From: Acidimicrobiales bacterium
GTDB lineage: Bacteria > Actinomycetota > Acidimicrobiia > Acidimicrobiales > RAAP-2
NCBI GenBank assembly: GCA_017883045.1
Contig: JADGOJ010000005.1
Span: forward strand, 1 to 50,411
Reading direction: 5' to 3'
DNA: 50,411 nt
A program made the position numbers and the translations under genes. Each line of letters starts with the position of its first letter. Position 1 is the first letter of the stretch. Of the stretch, positions 1 through 9,666 are shown one piece after another. The notes below the pieces were generated by a model that made no database searches, had not been told where the DNA came from, and saw only the letters and a list, made by a program, of their open reading frames with translations.

Positions 1-1
1 G

Positions 2-168
2 CTCCAGTGGACCGTCGCCGCTGGCGACCAGGGCACCACGGTCACCCAGGAGGCGCTGTTCAAGCCCCGAGGACTGCTCGGGCGCGCGTACTGGTACGCC
101 ATCGCCCCCTTCCACGTGCTGGTCTTTCCCGGTCTGTTGAAGGGCATCGTCCACGACGCCGAGACGCG

Positions 169-172
<4 letters not shown>
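2..172 (+). CDS. C-terminal end of a DUF2867-type SDR protein (partial)
   Basis: Only the last 56 codons lie in the window; the 5' part is cut by the window edge. The visible residues ([19 protein letters not shown], then a hydrophobic [11 protein letters not shown]) match the usual ending of DUF2867 domains that follow an NAD(P)-binding SDR domain in YbjT-like proteins. The FxPRGxxGRxYWY motif is the main evidence. No function can be assigned from this piece. Its TAG stop shares a CTAG palindrome with the TAG stop of ilvC on the opposite strand, a 4-nt convergent overlap. Confidence 0.7.
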
Positions 173-1203
<1,031 letters not shown>

Positions 1204-1231
1204 GATCAGTGTCTTTCTACTTCGTCGGTTC

Positions 1232-1771
1232 TCAGGCTTTCGCCGCTCGTCCAAGTCTAGGGAGTGCGACCCTACCGGTCCGGTGGAGCTCGACCTCGGC
1301 GAAGCCCTCGAGGGCCTTCTCCAAGGCGTCACAGGCACCCGGCGTGCCGGCCAGCATCACGGTGACCGCACCGGGGTCCACGTCGATGATCGCGGCCCCG
1401 GCGTCGCCCAGCGTGTCGAGCAGCGGGGTCCGGTTGGCCACGTTGGTCTTGATCGTGGCGAGCAGCAACTCGCGCTCGACGGCGTCGCTCGGCGCCAGGT
1501 CGGTGATGGCGACGACGTTCACCAACTTGTCCAACTGGCCCATGATCTGCTCGAGCGGCGCGGACTCCGCGTCCACGACGATGGTGACGCGGCTGAAGCG
1601 CGCGTGGCCCTCGGCGGGGGCGACGGCGAGCGAGTAGATGTTGAAGCCGCGCCGGGCGAAGAGCCCGGCGATGCGTGCGAGCACACCCGCCTTGTTCTCC
1701 ACCAGGACCGAGAGGATGTGGTGACGGACCGGCGTGTGGGCAACGTCGCCGAGGTACGGTTCGGGGCTCAC
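1232..1771 (-). CDS. ilvN: Acetolactate synthase small (regulatory) subunit
   Basis: Regulatory subunit of acetohydroxyacid synthase, which binds valine and activates IlvB. It has 179 residues, within the family range. An N-terminal ACT domain begins near residue 17 ([20 protein letters not shown], with the conserved N-x-x-G-V-L), and a C-terminal domain carries [11 protein letters not shown]. The GTG start at 1771 overlaps the ilvB TGA (GTGA), and a GAGGAG Shine-Dalgarno lies about 8 nt upstream inside ilvB. Translational coupling to ilvB is therefore likely. Earlier in-frame codons run inside ilvB and show no similarity to IlvN, so they are not part of the gene. Confidence 0.95.
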   Translation of the reverse strand: MSPEPYLGDVAHTPVRHHILSVLVENKAGVLARIAGLFARRGFNIYSLAVAPAEGHARFSRVTIVVDAESAPLEQIMGQLDKLVNVVAITDLAPSDAVERELLLATIKTNVANRTPLLDTLGDAGAAIIDVDPGAVTVMLAGTPGACDALEKALEGFAEVELHRTGRVALPRLGRAAKA

Positions 1772-3483
1772 TTGGAGGCTCCTCTCTGGAGGGGGTGGAC
1801 CATGATGTCGTCGTTGCTCGCGCCGGCCGCGACCATCGGGAAGACCTTCTCCGACGAGTCGGTGCGAAAGTCGATCACGACGGGCACGTCGTTGATCCGA
1901 TTGGCCTCCTCGATCACCTCGTGCATCTCCTTGAGGTTGCGCGCGCGCAGTCCCACGCAACCCATCGCCTCGGCCCACTTCACGTAGTCGGGCAGGTCCG
2001 CGTTGAGGTAGACCTCCGAGTAGCGCTCGTCGTAGAACATCTCCTGCCACTGGCGCACCATGCCCAGGTAGGCGTTGTTGAGGATCGCGACCTTGATGGG
2101 GATCCCCTCGGCGCGCGCGGTGACCAGCTCCTGGGCGGTCATCTGGAAGCAGCCGTCGCCGTCGATGCACCATACGGTGCGCTCAGGTCGGCCGACCTTG
2201 GCCCCGATGGCGGCCGGCACGCCGAATCCCATGGTGCCCGCCCCGCCCGAGTTGACCCACGTGCCGGGCTCTTCGAACTTCCAGAACTGCGAGGCCCACA
2301 TCTGGTGCTGACCGACGCCGGCGGTGACGATGGTGCCGGGCGAGGCCTTCGCCGCGATGGCCTCGATGACGTGCTGGGGGCGCAGCGGGCCGTCGACCGT
2401 CGGCTCGTCGTAGACGAGGGGGTACTGCGCCTGCCACGAGCGGATGGTCTTCCACCACCCGTCGAGGTTCTTCGGGGTCGCGCCCGCAGCGTCGAGGGCG
2501 CGCAGCGCGCACGCCACGTTGCTCTGGATCGAGACGTCGGCTCGGCGCACCTTGTTGAACTCGGCCCTGTCGATGTCGACGTGGATGACCTTGGCGCCGG
2601 CGGCGAAGGCCGGGATCTTGCCGGTGACCCGGTCGTCGAAGCGCGCCCCGAGCGAGATCAGCAGGTCGCACTTCTGGATCGCGGTCACCGCGGAGTACAT
2701 GCCGTGCATGCCGGGCATGCCCAGGTGCTGGTTGTGCGAGTCGGGGAACGCGCCGCGCGCCATCAGGGTCGTGACGACCGGCATGGCGGTGCGCTCGGCG
2801 AAGGCCAGCAGCTCGCTGGCGGCGTGGGACTTCAGCGTGCCCCCGCCCACGTAGAGCACCGGCCGCTCGGACTGGCCGATCAACGCCGCCGCGCGGGCCA
2901 CGGCGCCCTCGTCGAGGGGCACCTCGGGGCGGTAGCCGGGCAGGTCGAACTCCTCGACCGTCGCGGGGTACCACCAGTCCATCATCGACTGGGTGACGTC
3001 CTTGGGCACGTCGATCAGGACCGGGCCGGGACGACCCGTCGTCGCCAGGTGGAAGGCGGCCGCCACGGCTCGCGGTATCTCCTGGGCCGACTGCACCAGG
3101 AAGTTGTGCTTCGTGATGCCCATGGTGATGCCGGTGATGTCGCACTCTTGGAAGGCGTCGGTGCCGATCGAGCCGGTGGCGACCTGGCCGGTGATCACCA
3201 CGAGGGGCGTCGAGTCCATGTGCGCGTTGCCGATGGGCGTGACGATGTTCGTGGCGCCGGGCCCGCTCGTGACCATCGCCACGCCGGGGCGGCCCGTCGC
3301 GAGGGCGTAGCCCTCGGCCATGTGGCCCGCTCCCTGCTCGTGGCGCACGAGGATGTGGCGGATCGTCGAGTCGATGAGCGGGTCGTAGACGGGCAGGATC
3401 GCCCCGCCGGGCAGCCCGAAGATGGTGTCCACGCCCTCTTGCTCCAGGCTCTTGATGAGTGCTTGGGCTCCTGTGAGTTGCAC
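1768..3483 (-). CDS. ilvB: Acetolactate synthase large (catalytic) subunit
   Basis: ThDP-dependent condensation of pyruvate with pyruvate or 2-oxobutyrate, the first common step of branched-chain amino acid synthesis. It has 571 residues, standard for AHAS. The ThDP-activating Glu49 sits in RHEQGAGHMAEGYA, the central FAD-binding domain follows, and the ThDP/Mg motif is GDGCFQ...NNAYLG near residues 440-470. The start is GTG at 3483 with an AAAGGA ribosome site about 6 nt upstream. Expression is likely controlled by the leader peptide and terminator just upstream (3509-3611). The gene ends in a GTGA overlap with ilvN. Confidence 0.97.
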   Translation of the reverse strand: MQLTGAQALIKSLEQEGVDTIFGLPGGAILPVYDPLIDSTIRHILVRHEQGAGHMAEGYALATGRPGVAMVTSGPGATNIVTPIGNAHMDSTPLVVITGQVATGSIGTDAFQECDITGITMGITKHNFLVQSAQEIPRAVAAAFHLATTGRPGPVLIDVPKDVTQSMMDWWYPATVEEFDLPGYRPEVPLDEGAVARAAALIGQSERPVLYVGGGTLKSHAASELLAFAERTAMPVVTTLMARGAFPDSHNQHLGMPGMHGMYSAVTAIQKCDLLISLGARFDDRVTGKIPAFAAGAKVIHVDIDRAEFNKVRRADVSIQSNVACALRALDAAGATPKNLDGWWKTIRSWQAQYPLVYDEPTVDGPLRPQHVIEAIAAKASPGTIVTAGVGQHQMWASQFWKFEEPGTWVNSGGAGTMGFGVPAAIGAKVGRPERTVWCIDGDGCFQMTAQELVTARAEGIPIKVAILNNAYLGMVRQWQEMFYDERYSEVYLNADLPDYVKWAEAMGCVGLRARNLKEMHEVIEEANRINDVPVVIDFRTDSSEKVFPMVAAGASNDDIMVHPLQRGASK

Positions 3484-3508
3484 GATGTTCCTTTGTTCTT
3501 AGATATGC

Positions 3509-3536
3509 AAAAAGGCCTCCCTTGTTTGGGAGGCCT
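3509..3536 (-). terminator. Intrinsic terminator of the ilvB attenuator
   Basis: On the minus strand the RNA folds as AGGCCUCCC, loop AAACAA, GGGAGGCCU: a perfect 9-bp stem followed at once by UUUUU. It lies about 25 nt before the ilvB start and 21 nt after the stop of a short leader ORF, which is the arrangement of transcription attenuation rather than of gene-end termination. Confidence 0.88.
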
Positions 3537-3557
3537 CCGGTGTACGTACGAGCGTGA

Positions 3558-3611
3558 CTACCGGCGCCGGGCGCCTACCACCACCACCAGAATCTCGTTA
3601 CGGGACGTCAC
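3558..3611 (-). CDS. ilvB leader peptide (attenuator), Ile-Leu-Val-Val-Val-Val
   Basis: A 17-codon ORF encodes MTSRNEILVVVVGARRR. It starts with GTG and has an AAGGA ribosome site about 8 nt upstream. Six consecutive codons specify isoleucine, leucine and valine (ATT CTG GTG GTG GTG GTA), the end products of the pathway it precedes. The ORF is followed by the perfect terminator at 3509-3536. The CCGGU at its last codons can pair with ACCGG that leads into the 5' arm of the terminator, a plausible antiterminator core. Known actinobacterial ilvB leaders have this design: stalling at Ile/Leu/Val codons when charged tRNA is short would favour read-through. The role is inferred from sequence. Confidence 0.88.
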   Translation of the reverse strand: MTSRNEILVVVVGARRR

Positions 3612-3651
3612 ATTTCTATCCTTGCACACGACAGCGCACGACACAAGACGG

Positions 3652-5331
3652 CTAGCGGGTCGTGACGGCACCCTTCTCGGCGCCCTGGACCAGGCGGGCG
3701 AACTTCTCCAGCACGCCGGTCGTGTAGCGCGGCGCGAATGGTTGGACGTGCTTCACGCGGTCCCTCAACACCGCCGGGCCCACGTCAAGCTCGATCGAGA
3801 GGTTGTCCACGTCGATCGTGATCCGGTCGCCGTCGTGCACGAGCCCGATCGGCCCGCCGTCGAGCGCCTCGGGCGCGACGTGACCGACGCAGAAGCCGTG
3901 GGTCCCCCCACTGAAGCGCCCGTCGGTCACGAGGGCGCAGTCGGCGCCACGCCCGACACCCTTCATGGCGCCGGTGACCGCCAGCATCTCGCGCATGCCC
4001 GGGCCGGCCTTGGGTCCCTCGTAGCGGATCACCACGACCGTGTTGGGCTGGATCTCGCCGGCCATGATGGCCGCCATGGCCGCGTCCTCGCCGTCGAAGA
4101 CCCGTGCGGTGCCCGTGAACTGCATCGAGTCGATCCCCGCCACCTTGACAACAGCGCCCTTGGGAGCGAGGGATCCCTTCAGCACCGCGATGCCACCGCG
4201 GGCGTTGATCGGGTGCGCGAGGTCGTGCACGACGTCGCCGTCGGGCTTGCGCGCGTGGAACTCGGCCAGGTTCTGCGCCATGGTCTTGCCGCTCACGGTC
4301 AGGACGTCGCCGTGCAGGAGGTCGTTCTCGAGCAGGTGCTGCAGGACGACGGGCACGCCGCCGATCAGGTCGAGGTCGCTCATGTGGTACTTGCCGTGGG
4401 GTTTGGTGTCGGCGATGTGGGGCACGCGCTTGGCGATTCTGTTGAAGTCGTCGAGCTCGAGCTCGACGCGGGCCTCGTGGGCGATGGCGAGCAGGTGCAG
4501 CACGGCGTTGGTCGAGCCGCCTAGGGCCATCACGACCGCGATCGCGTTCTCGAACGCCTGCCTGGTCATGATCTTTCGCGCGGTGATCCCGAGGTCCAGC
4601 AGGTTCAGCACCGCCAGGCCCGAGTCGTAGGCGAACTGGTCGCGTCGAGGGTCGATCGAGGGCACCGAGGCACTGCCGATCAACGACATGCCGAGGGCCT
4701 CGCCGACGCTCGCCATGGTGTTGGCCGTGAACATCCCCGCGCAGCTCCCCTCGCCGGGACAGGCCGCGCACTCGATCGCCTTCAACTCCTCGTCGCTGAT
4801 GGCGCCCACTGCGTTGGCGCCGACGGCCTCGAAGACTGAGGTGATGTCGAGGGCGACCCCGTTCAGGTGACCGGGCAGGATCGTTCCGCCGTAGAGGAAG
4901 ACGCTCGGCACGTCAAGACGGGCGGCCGCCATCAGCATGCCCGGCAGCGACTTGTCACAACCCGCGAACGTCACCATGGCGTCGAAGCACTCGGCGTGCA
5001 TCACGACCTCGACCGAGTCGGCGATGACCTCTCGCGACACGAGCGAGGCTCGCATCCCCTCGTGGCCCATCGAGATGCCGTCGGAGACCGCGATGGTCAC
5101 GAACTCGAACGGGACGCCACCGGCGTCGCGCACCGCGACCTTGGCGCGCTTGGCCAAACGATCCAGCGGCAGGTTGCACGGGGTGACCTCGTTCCAGCTC
5201 GAGGCGACGCCGATCTGGGGCTTGGACATGTCGGCGTCGTCGAGGCCCATGGCCCGCAGCATCGCTCGGGCCGGCGCCCGACCCTTTCCCAAGGTCACGT
5301 CGGAGCTTCGTGGGGTTGGATGTTTGGCCAT
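3652..5331 (-). CDS. ilvD: Dihydroxy-acid dehydratase
   Basis: Iron-sulfur enzyme that dehydrates 2,3-dihydroxy-isovalerate and -methylvalerate to 2-oxo acids. It has 559 residues. The cluster-ligand region [19 protein letters not shown] is near residues 121-140, a second Cys motif [19 protein letters not shown] is near 190-206, and the C-terminal [19 protein letters not shown] motif is present. The ATG start at 5331 has no Shine-Dalgarno, but TAGACT lies exactly 6 nt upstream, consistent with a leaderless mRNA. It precedes the ilvB leader by 40 nt, so ilvB probably receives some read-through from ilvD as well as any transcription of its own. Confidence 0.97.
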   Translation of the reverse strand: MAKHPTPRSSDVTLGKGRAPARAMLRAMGLDDADMSKPQIGVASSWNEVTPCNLPLDRLAKRAKVAVRDAGGVPFEFVTIAVSDGISMGHEGMRASLVSREVIADSVEVVMHAECFDAMVTFAGCDKSLPGMLMAAARLDVPSVFLYGGTILPGHLNGVALDITSVFEAVGANAVGAISDEELKAIECAACPGEGSCAGMFTANTMASVGEALGMSLIGSASVPSIDPRRDQFAYDSGLAVLNLLDLGITARKIMTRQAFENAIAVVMALGGSTNAVLHLLAIAHEARVELELDDFNRIAKRVPHIADTKPHGKYHMSDLDLIGGVPVVLQHLLENDLLHGDVLTVSGKTMAQNLAEFHARKPDGDVVHDLAHPINARGGIAVLKGSLAPKGAVVKVAGIDSMQFTGTARVFDGEDAAMAAIMAGEIQPNTVVVIRYEGPKAGPGMREMLAVTGAMKGVGRGADCALVTDGRFSGGTHGFCVGHVAPEALDGGPIGLVHDGDRITIDVDNLSIELDVGPAVLRDRVKHVQPFAPRYTTGVLEKFARLVQGAEKGAVTTR

Positions 5332-5337
5332 GTGACG

Positions 5338-5343
5338 AGTCTA
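5338..5343 (-). promoter_or_regulatory. -10 element for leaderless ilvD
   Basis: TAGACT, then 6 nt, then the ATG of ilvD at 5331. The spacing places the transcription start at the start codon. Confidence 0.55.
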
Positions 5344-5437
5344 CGAAGCGGGCGGGCCGGTCGAAAACCGAAGGGCAATCCGCTCTATGTCAGCTCCGCG
5401 ACGTGCTCCCGAGGGGACCCACTGCGTCTCCGACGCC

Positions 5438-6463
5438 CTACCTCTTCGGCGCGTAGACGCTGACGGTGTAGCCCGTGGCCAACAGCTCGACCCAGGTCTG
5501 GCCGGGGCGCAGGGCGATGACCTTGCCCGACGGGGACCGGTAGGCCGTGGCCCGGCCGATCCTCGAACGGAACCAGCGGCCCTTCTGCAATCGTCCGGCG
5601 GAGAAGACCTCCGCGGGTCCCGATCCGGTGAGCACCGCCTCGGAGCCCTCGACGCCCACTCCTCCCTTGTAGTTGACGTTCATGACGATGACGTTGGTGG
5701 GCGAGACCCGGACGTGGTCGGCGGTCAGGTCGGGGTAGCCGAAGATCGAGCGGTCCCACGAACGGGTGCGGCCGTTCCACTGGAACGTGGTCGCGTAGCC
5801 CGCGGTGAAGTTCACCGTGAACGAGCCGACGGGAGCCCCCTTCGCCGGACTCGACCTCGGGACGTAGGTGAACAGGGGACGCGGCGGGTGGGCCTTGCCG
5901 CCCATCGCCATCAGGGTGAACGCGTTGGCGAACAGGTTGTGGGGCGGGGGGCGGGTGAAGTCGCGGAACATCGCGCCCCCCGCGTTGGACTGGTTGAAGA
6001 CCTTCACCGGCGCCGTGGCGATGCTCGCCAGCGCGTACTGGGCGCCGCCCGAGAATGCGAACAGCCCCCCGATGGGAAAGACGATCTCGCGGTCGGTGCG
6101 CCGCACCGAGCGGACCGGGCCGACCTTGGCGACCAGACGCGAGTTGAAGATCGCGGCCAGACGGGTGATGCCGCCCTCGACGATCTCCTCGTAGACGACG
6201 TCGGCCTTGTTGAGTCCGTACTGGGGATGCGCGGCCCAGGTGTTGTCCATCTTGATGGTCAGCGCCGAACGGCGCTTCGAGATTCTGGTCGGATCGGGCA
6301 GGCCCGTCAGGGGTGCCACGTAGACCCGTCTGACCGTCGTGGTCGTCACGGCCACCGACGTCGTCGGCTCATTCGTGGTGGTGGTCGTGTCAGCGACGGC
6401 GACCGTCGTCGCGCCAACGACGAGTGCGACGCTCGCCGCGGTGAGGATCAGGAAACGACGCAC
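5438..6463 (-). CDS. Secreted DUF3048 (YerB-like) protein
   Basis: The 341-residue protein has a Sec-type signal peptide at residues 1-24 (MRRFLILTAASVALVVGAT...AVA) and no lipobox Cys, unlike YerB lipoproteins. A Thr-rich linker occupies about 25-45 (TTTTTNEPTTSVAVTTTT). The DUF3048 N-terminal domain follows, with the hallmark HPQYGLNKADVVYEEIVEGG and PVRSVRR, then the C-terminal DUF3048 domain ending in ALRPGQTWVEL. The biochemical role of the family is not established; an extracytoplasmic location is predicted. The GTG start at 6463 has TACATT 6 nt upstream, so it is probably leaderless and has its own promoter although it sits just behind gatB. Confidence 0.9.
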   Translation of the reverse strand: MRRFLILTAASVALVVGATTVAVADTTTTTNEPTTSVAVTTTTVRRVYVAPLTGLPDPTRISKRRSALTIKMDNTWAAHPQYGLNKADVVYEEIVEGGITRLAAIFNSRLVAKVGPVRSVRRTDREIVFPIGGLFAFSGGAQYALASIATAPVKVFNQSNAGGAMFRDFTRPPPHNLFANAFTLMAMGGKAHPPRPLFTYVPRSSPAKGAPVGSFTVNFTAGYATTFQWNGRTRSWDRSIFGYPDLTADHVRVSPTNVIVMNVNYKGGVGVEGSEAVLTGSGPAEVFSAGRLQKGRWFRSRIGRATAYRSPSGKVIALRPGQTWVELLATGYTVSVYAPKR

Positions 6464-6469
6464 CCCCGA

Positions 6470-6475
6470 AATGTA
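6470..6475 (-). promoter_or_regulatory. -10 element for leaderless DUF3048 gene
   Basis: TACATT, then 6 nt, then the GTG start at 6463. It suggests a separate transcription unit downstream of gatB. Confidence 0.5.
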
Positions 6476-6518
6476 GTTGGTCGACGGGGGTCCGCTCGGT
6501 TCGCCCCCGAGGGAGGCC

Positions 6519-7946
6519 TCAGCGACGAGCCTGGAGTTCGCCGACCACGGCCTTGCCGTTCGCCTGGCCCTTGGTGAGCTTCATGACCTGGCCGATGAAG
6601 AACTGTGCGAGCTTCTCGTCGCCGTCGCGGTAGCGCGCCCACTCGTCGGGGTACTGGACGATGAGCTCGGCCACCGTCGCGCCGAGGGTGTCCGACGACA
6701 ACTGCTCGAATCCCTTCGCCGCCGCGACGGCCTTGGGGTCGCCGCCGCGGGCCAAGAGCTCGCCGAGGACGGTCTTGGCCTGCGTGGCCGAGAGCTCGCC
6801 GCCTTGCTCCATCGACAGGGTCACGCTGAACGCCTCGTGGGAGAGCCGGGTGATGCCGTCGAGGCCGGCGGCGAGCTCGTTCGCGGCCCTCGCCAACGCG
6901 AGCGAGGGGTCCACCCCGTGGTCGATGGCGGCGTGGACGAACGGGTCGAGACCGAGGTCGATGACGACCTCGACGGCGCCGACCTGGGCGTCGCTGGGCT
7001 CGTTCAGCCGAGACGACAGCTTCGCGCGACGTTCGGCCGGCATCGCGGGCAGCTCCCCGCGAACCCGGTCCTGCCAGGCCTGGTCCGGGGCGAGGTCGAC
7101 GAGGTCGGGTTCGCGGAAGTAGCGGTAGTCGTCGGCCTCCTCCTTGATCCGCATGGTCGAGGTCACGGCGAGGATCTCGTCCCAGTGGCGGGTCTCCTGG
7201 CGCACGGTGCCGCCGGCCTCGATGAGCTCGACCTGGCGCTGCGCCTCGTAGTCGATGGCCCGCTGGAGGCTGCGCAGCGAGTTCAGGTTCTTGATCTCAC
7301 AGCGCGTGCCGAAGGGGTCCGCGGACTGGCGCACCGAGACGTTCGCGTCGATCCTCATCGAGCCCTCCTCCATTCGCCCGTCCGAGGCACCGGTGGCGAT
7401 CAGGATCCCGCGCAGTTCCATCGCGTAGGCGCGGGCCTGGGCGGAACTGCGGATGTCGGGGCCCGACACGATCTCCACGAGCGGCACGCCCGAGCGGTTG
7501 TAGTCCACGAGCGACCGGTCGGCCCCGTGGATGCGTCCGCTGCCGCCCAAGTGCGTCGACTTGCCGGTGTCCTCTTCGAGGTGGGCGCGCTCGATCGAGA
7601 CGCGGCTTCCGTCGGGCAGGTCGAGGTAGCCGCCCGAGTTGATGGGCAGGTCGTACTGGCTGATCTGGAAGTCCTTGGGCATGTCGGGATAGAAGTAGTT
7701 CTTGCGGTGGAACGTCGAGGGCGCGATTCGACTGTGCAGCGCCATCCCGATCGCCATGGCGAGCTCGATGGCTCGCTCGTTCAGCACCGGCAGCGACCCC
7801 GGCAGTCCGAGGCACACCGGGCAGACGTTGGTGTTGGGCTCGGAGCCGAAGGAGTTCGCGCAGCCGCAGAACATCTTGGTGGCCGTCTTGAGCTCGGTGT
7901 GGACCTCGAGTCCGACGACCATCTCCCAGCCGTTCTCGAGCGTCAT
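6519..7946 (-). CDS. gatB: Asp-tRNA(Asn)/Glu-tRNA(Gln) amidotransferase subunit B
   Basis: GatB phosphorylates the mischarged Glu or Asp on the tRNA before amidation by GatA. It has 475 residues, standard. The N-terminal catalytic cradle carries GLEVHTEL and four Cys (27, 29, 42, 45) forming the zinc site; HRKNYFYPDMPKDFQISQYD and the GatB motif EEGSMRIDANVS follow. The C-terminal YqeY-like tail contains FFIGQVMKLTKGQANG, involved in tRNA binding. The ATG overlaps the gatA TGA (ATGA). The reading frame stays open upstream through gatA in another register, but family similarity starts at 7946. Confidence 0.97.
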   Translation of the reverse strand: MTLENGWEMVVGLEVHTELKTATKMFCGCANSFGSEPNTNVCPVCLGLPGSLPVLNERAIELAMAIGMALHSRIAPSTFHRKNYFYPDMPKDFQISQYDLPINSGGYLDLPDGSRVSIERAHLEEDTGKSTHLGGSGRIHGADRSLVDYNRSGVPLVEIVSGPDIRSSAQARAYAMELRGILIATGASDGRMEEGSMRIDANVSVRQSADPFGTRCEIKNLNSLRSLQRAIDYEAQRQVELIEAGGTVRQETRHWDEILAVTSTMRIKEEADDYRYFREPDLVDLAPDQAWQDRVRGELPAMPAERRAKLSSRLNEPSDAQVGAVEVVIDLGLDPFVHAAIDHGVDPSLALARAANELAAGLDGITRLSHEAFSVTLSMEQGGELSATQAKTVLGELLARGGDPKAVAAAKGFEQLSSDTLGATVAELIVQYPDEWARYRDGDEKLAQFFIGQVMKLTKGQANGKAVVGELQARR

Positions 7947-9367
7947 GGTCGACCGTCGGCGATCTCGAGCACACGCGCCGCGGCGAGGAGCTGCGCCTCG
8001 CTGCGACCGGGACCGAGCAGCTGCACGCCGATCGGCAGGCCGGCCTCGCCCGTGCCGAACGGCACCGAGACCGCGGCCTCGCCGGCGAGGTTGGTCGGGA
8101 TGGTGAAGACGTCCGACAGGTACATCGCCATCGGGTTGCTCGTCTTCGCGCCGAACTCGAAGGCCACTGACGGCGCCGTCGCGCCGATCAGGAGGTCGGC
8201 CTGCTGGTAGGCGCGGTGGAAGGCGTCGATCATCTGCGTGCGGACCTTGAGGGCCTGTCCGTAGTAGGCGTCGAAGTAGCCCGCCGACAGGGCGTAGGTG
8301 CCGAGCATGATCCGGCGCTTCACCTCCGCGCCGAAGCCGGCCGTGCGCGTCGCCTCCATCATGGCGGTGACGTCGTCGGCGTCGACGCGCAGTCCGTAGC
8401 GCACGCCGTCGAAGCGCGCGAGGTTGCTCGACGCCTCGGCCGGGGCGATGAGGTAGTAGGCGCTGAGCCCGAGTCGGAACTCGGGGATCGAGAGCTCGAT
8501 GATGGTGGCGCCGGCGTCCTTCAACGCGACCGTCGCGCGCTCGACCGACGCCACCACGTCGGGATCGGCCCCCTCGACGAGCTCGCGAACCAGCGCGACG
8601 CGCTTGCCCGCCACGCCGTCGTCGACGTGGGCGACCAGTGACGGCGAGGGCTCGGGCAGCGACGTCGAGTCCATGGGGTCGTGCCCGGCGATCACCTCGA
8701 GCAGGATCGCCGAGTCCAGCACGGTCTTGGAGAGGGGGCCGATCTGGTCGAGTGAACTGGCAAAGGCGATCAGCCCGTAGCGCGAGACGAGGCCGTAGGA
8801 CGGCTTCACGCCGACCAGTCCGCAGAGCGCGGCCGGCTGGCGGATCGAGCCGCCGGTGTCGCTGCCGAGGGCGATCGGCGTCATGTCCGCCGCGACCGCG
8901 GCGGCCGAGCCACCCGACGACCCCCCGGGGACCCGCGTGATGTCGAGGGGGTTGCGCGTGGGGCCGAAGGCGGAGTTCTCGGTCGACGAACCCATCGCGA
9001 ACTCGTCGAGGTTGGTCTTGCCCACGGGGACCGCGCCCGCCTCGACCAGCCGGTCGATCACGGTCGCGTTGTAGGGCGGCCGCCAGCCCTCGAGGATCCG
9101 CGAGGAGCAGGTGGTCGGTATGCCGGCCTGGCAGAGGTTGTCCTTGATGGCGATCGGCACTCCCGCGAGCGGGCCGACCGTCTCGCCCCTGGCGACGCGG
9201 TCGTCGATCCGTGACGCCGCCGCCCGGGCGCCCTCTTCGTCGACGTGGAGAAACACGTTCAGCTCCTCGTTGCGCGCACGCACCGCCGCGAGCGAGGCCT
9301 CGAGTTCGACACTGGCCGAGGTCGCCCCGCTCTGGACCTCGCGAGCGATCTGCGCCGCGCTCTTCAC
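7943..9367 (-). CDS. gatA: Asp-tRNA(Asn)/Glu-tRNA(Gln) amidotransferase subunit A
   Basis: Amidase subunit that releases ammonia from glutamine for the GatCAB transamidation. It has 474 residues. The Ser-cisSer-Lys catalytic triad is complete: Lys75 (AIKDN), Ser150 in GGSSGGS (148-154) and Ser174 in SDTGGS, with the spacing usual for GatA. The GTG start overlaps the gatC TGA (GTGA) and the end overlaps gatB (ATGA), so the three subunits are tightly coupled in the order C-A-B. Confidence 0.97.
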   Translation of the reverse strand: MKSAAQIAREVQSGATSASVELEASLAAVRARNEELNVFLHVDEEGARAAASRIDDRVARGETVGPLAGVPIAIKDNLCQAGIPTTCSSRILEGWRPPYNATVIDRLVEAGAVPVGKTNLDEFAMGSSTENSAFGPTRNPLDITRVPGGSSGGSAAAVAADMTPIALGSDTGGSIRQPAALCGLVGVKPSYGLVSRYGLIAFASSLDQIGPLSKTVLDSAILLEVIAGHDPMDSTSLPEPSPSLVAHVDDGVAGKRVALVRELVEGADPDVVASVERATVALKDAGATIIELSIPEFRLGLSAYYLIAPAEASSNLARFDGVRYGLRVDADDVTAMMEATRTAGFGAEVKRRIMLGTYALSAGYFDAYYGQALKVRTQMIDAFHRAYQQADLLIGATAPSVAFEFGAKTSNPMAMYLSDVFTIPTNLAGEAAVSVPFGTGEAGLPIGVQLLGPGRSEAQLLAAARVLEIADGRP

Positions 9368-9666
9368 GGCGCTTCGCCCATGATGCGCGGCACCGCGAAA
9401 CGGCCGTCGCGCGCATCGGGCGCCATCGCCAACACGACCTCTCGCTCGAGGCTCGGGCGCACGATGTCGTCGCGCACCACGTTGATCAGGCCGAACGGGT
9501 GGGCGGTCGCCACGACGTTCTCGAGGTTGAGCGCGCCCATGTCCTCGGCGTGGGCGAGGACCTGACCGAGCTGCTCGGTGAACATGTCCAACTCGGCATC
9601 CGAAAGGGTGAGGCGCGCGAGCTTGGCCACGTACGCGACGTCCTCGCGGCGCAGAGGTGAGCCCAT
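9364..9666 (-). CDS. gatC: Asp-tRNA(Asn)/Glu-tRNA(Gln) amidotransferase subunit C
   Basis: Small belt subunit that wraps GatA and GatB. It has 100 residues with the typical N-terminal helix VAYVAKLARLTLSDAELDMFTEQLG and a C-terminal segment with RPSLEREVVLAMAPDARDGRF (the family's R-D-x-x...AP motif). The ATG at 9666 overlaps by one base with the TAA of the upstream hydrolase (TAATG). It opens the gatCAB block, transcribed behind the SDR, MFS and hydrolase genes. Confidence 0.95.
   Translation of the reverse strand: MGSPLRREDVAYVAKLARLTLSDAELDMFTEQLGQVLAHAEDMGALNLENVVATAHPFGLINVVRDDIVRPSLEREVVLAMAPDARDGRFAVPRIMGEAP

Noticed and set aside
1675..4524. A very long open frame on the plus strand (over 900 codons) opposite ilvN, ilvB and ilvD.
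   Set aside because: It is antisense to three well-identified genes, is rich in Arg, His, Asp and Val as expected from the third-position GC bias of the real genes, and crosses the attenuator.
6519..9416. A single minus-strand frame that would fuse a long N-terminal extension to GatB.
   Set aside because: The upstream part reads gatA out of register and gives Arg-rich nonsense; GatB similarity starts at the ATG at 7946.
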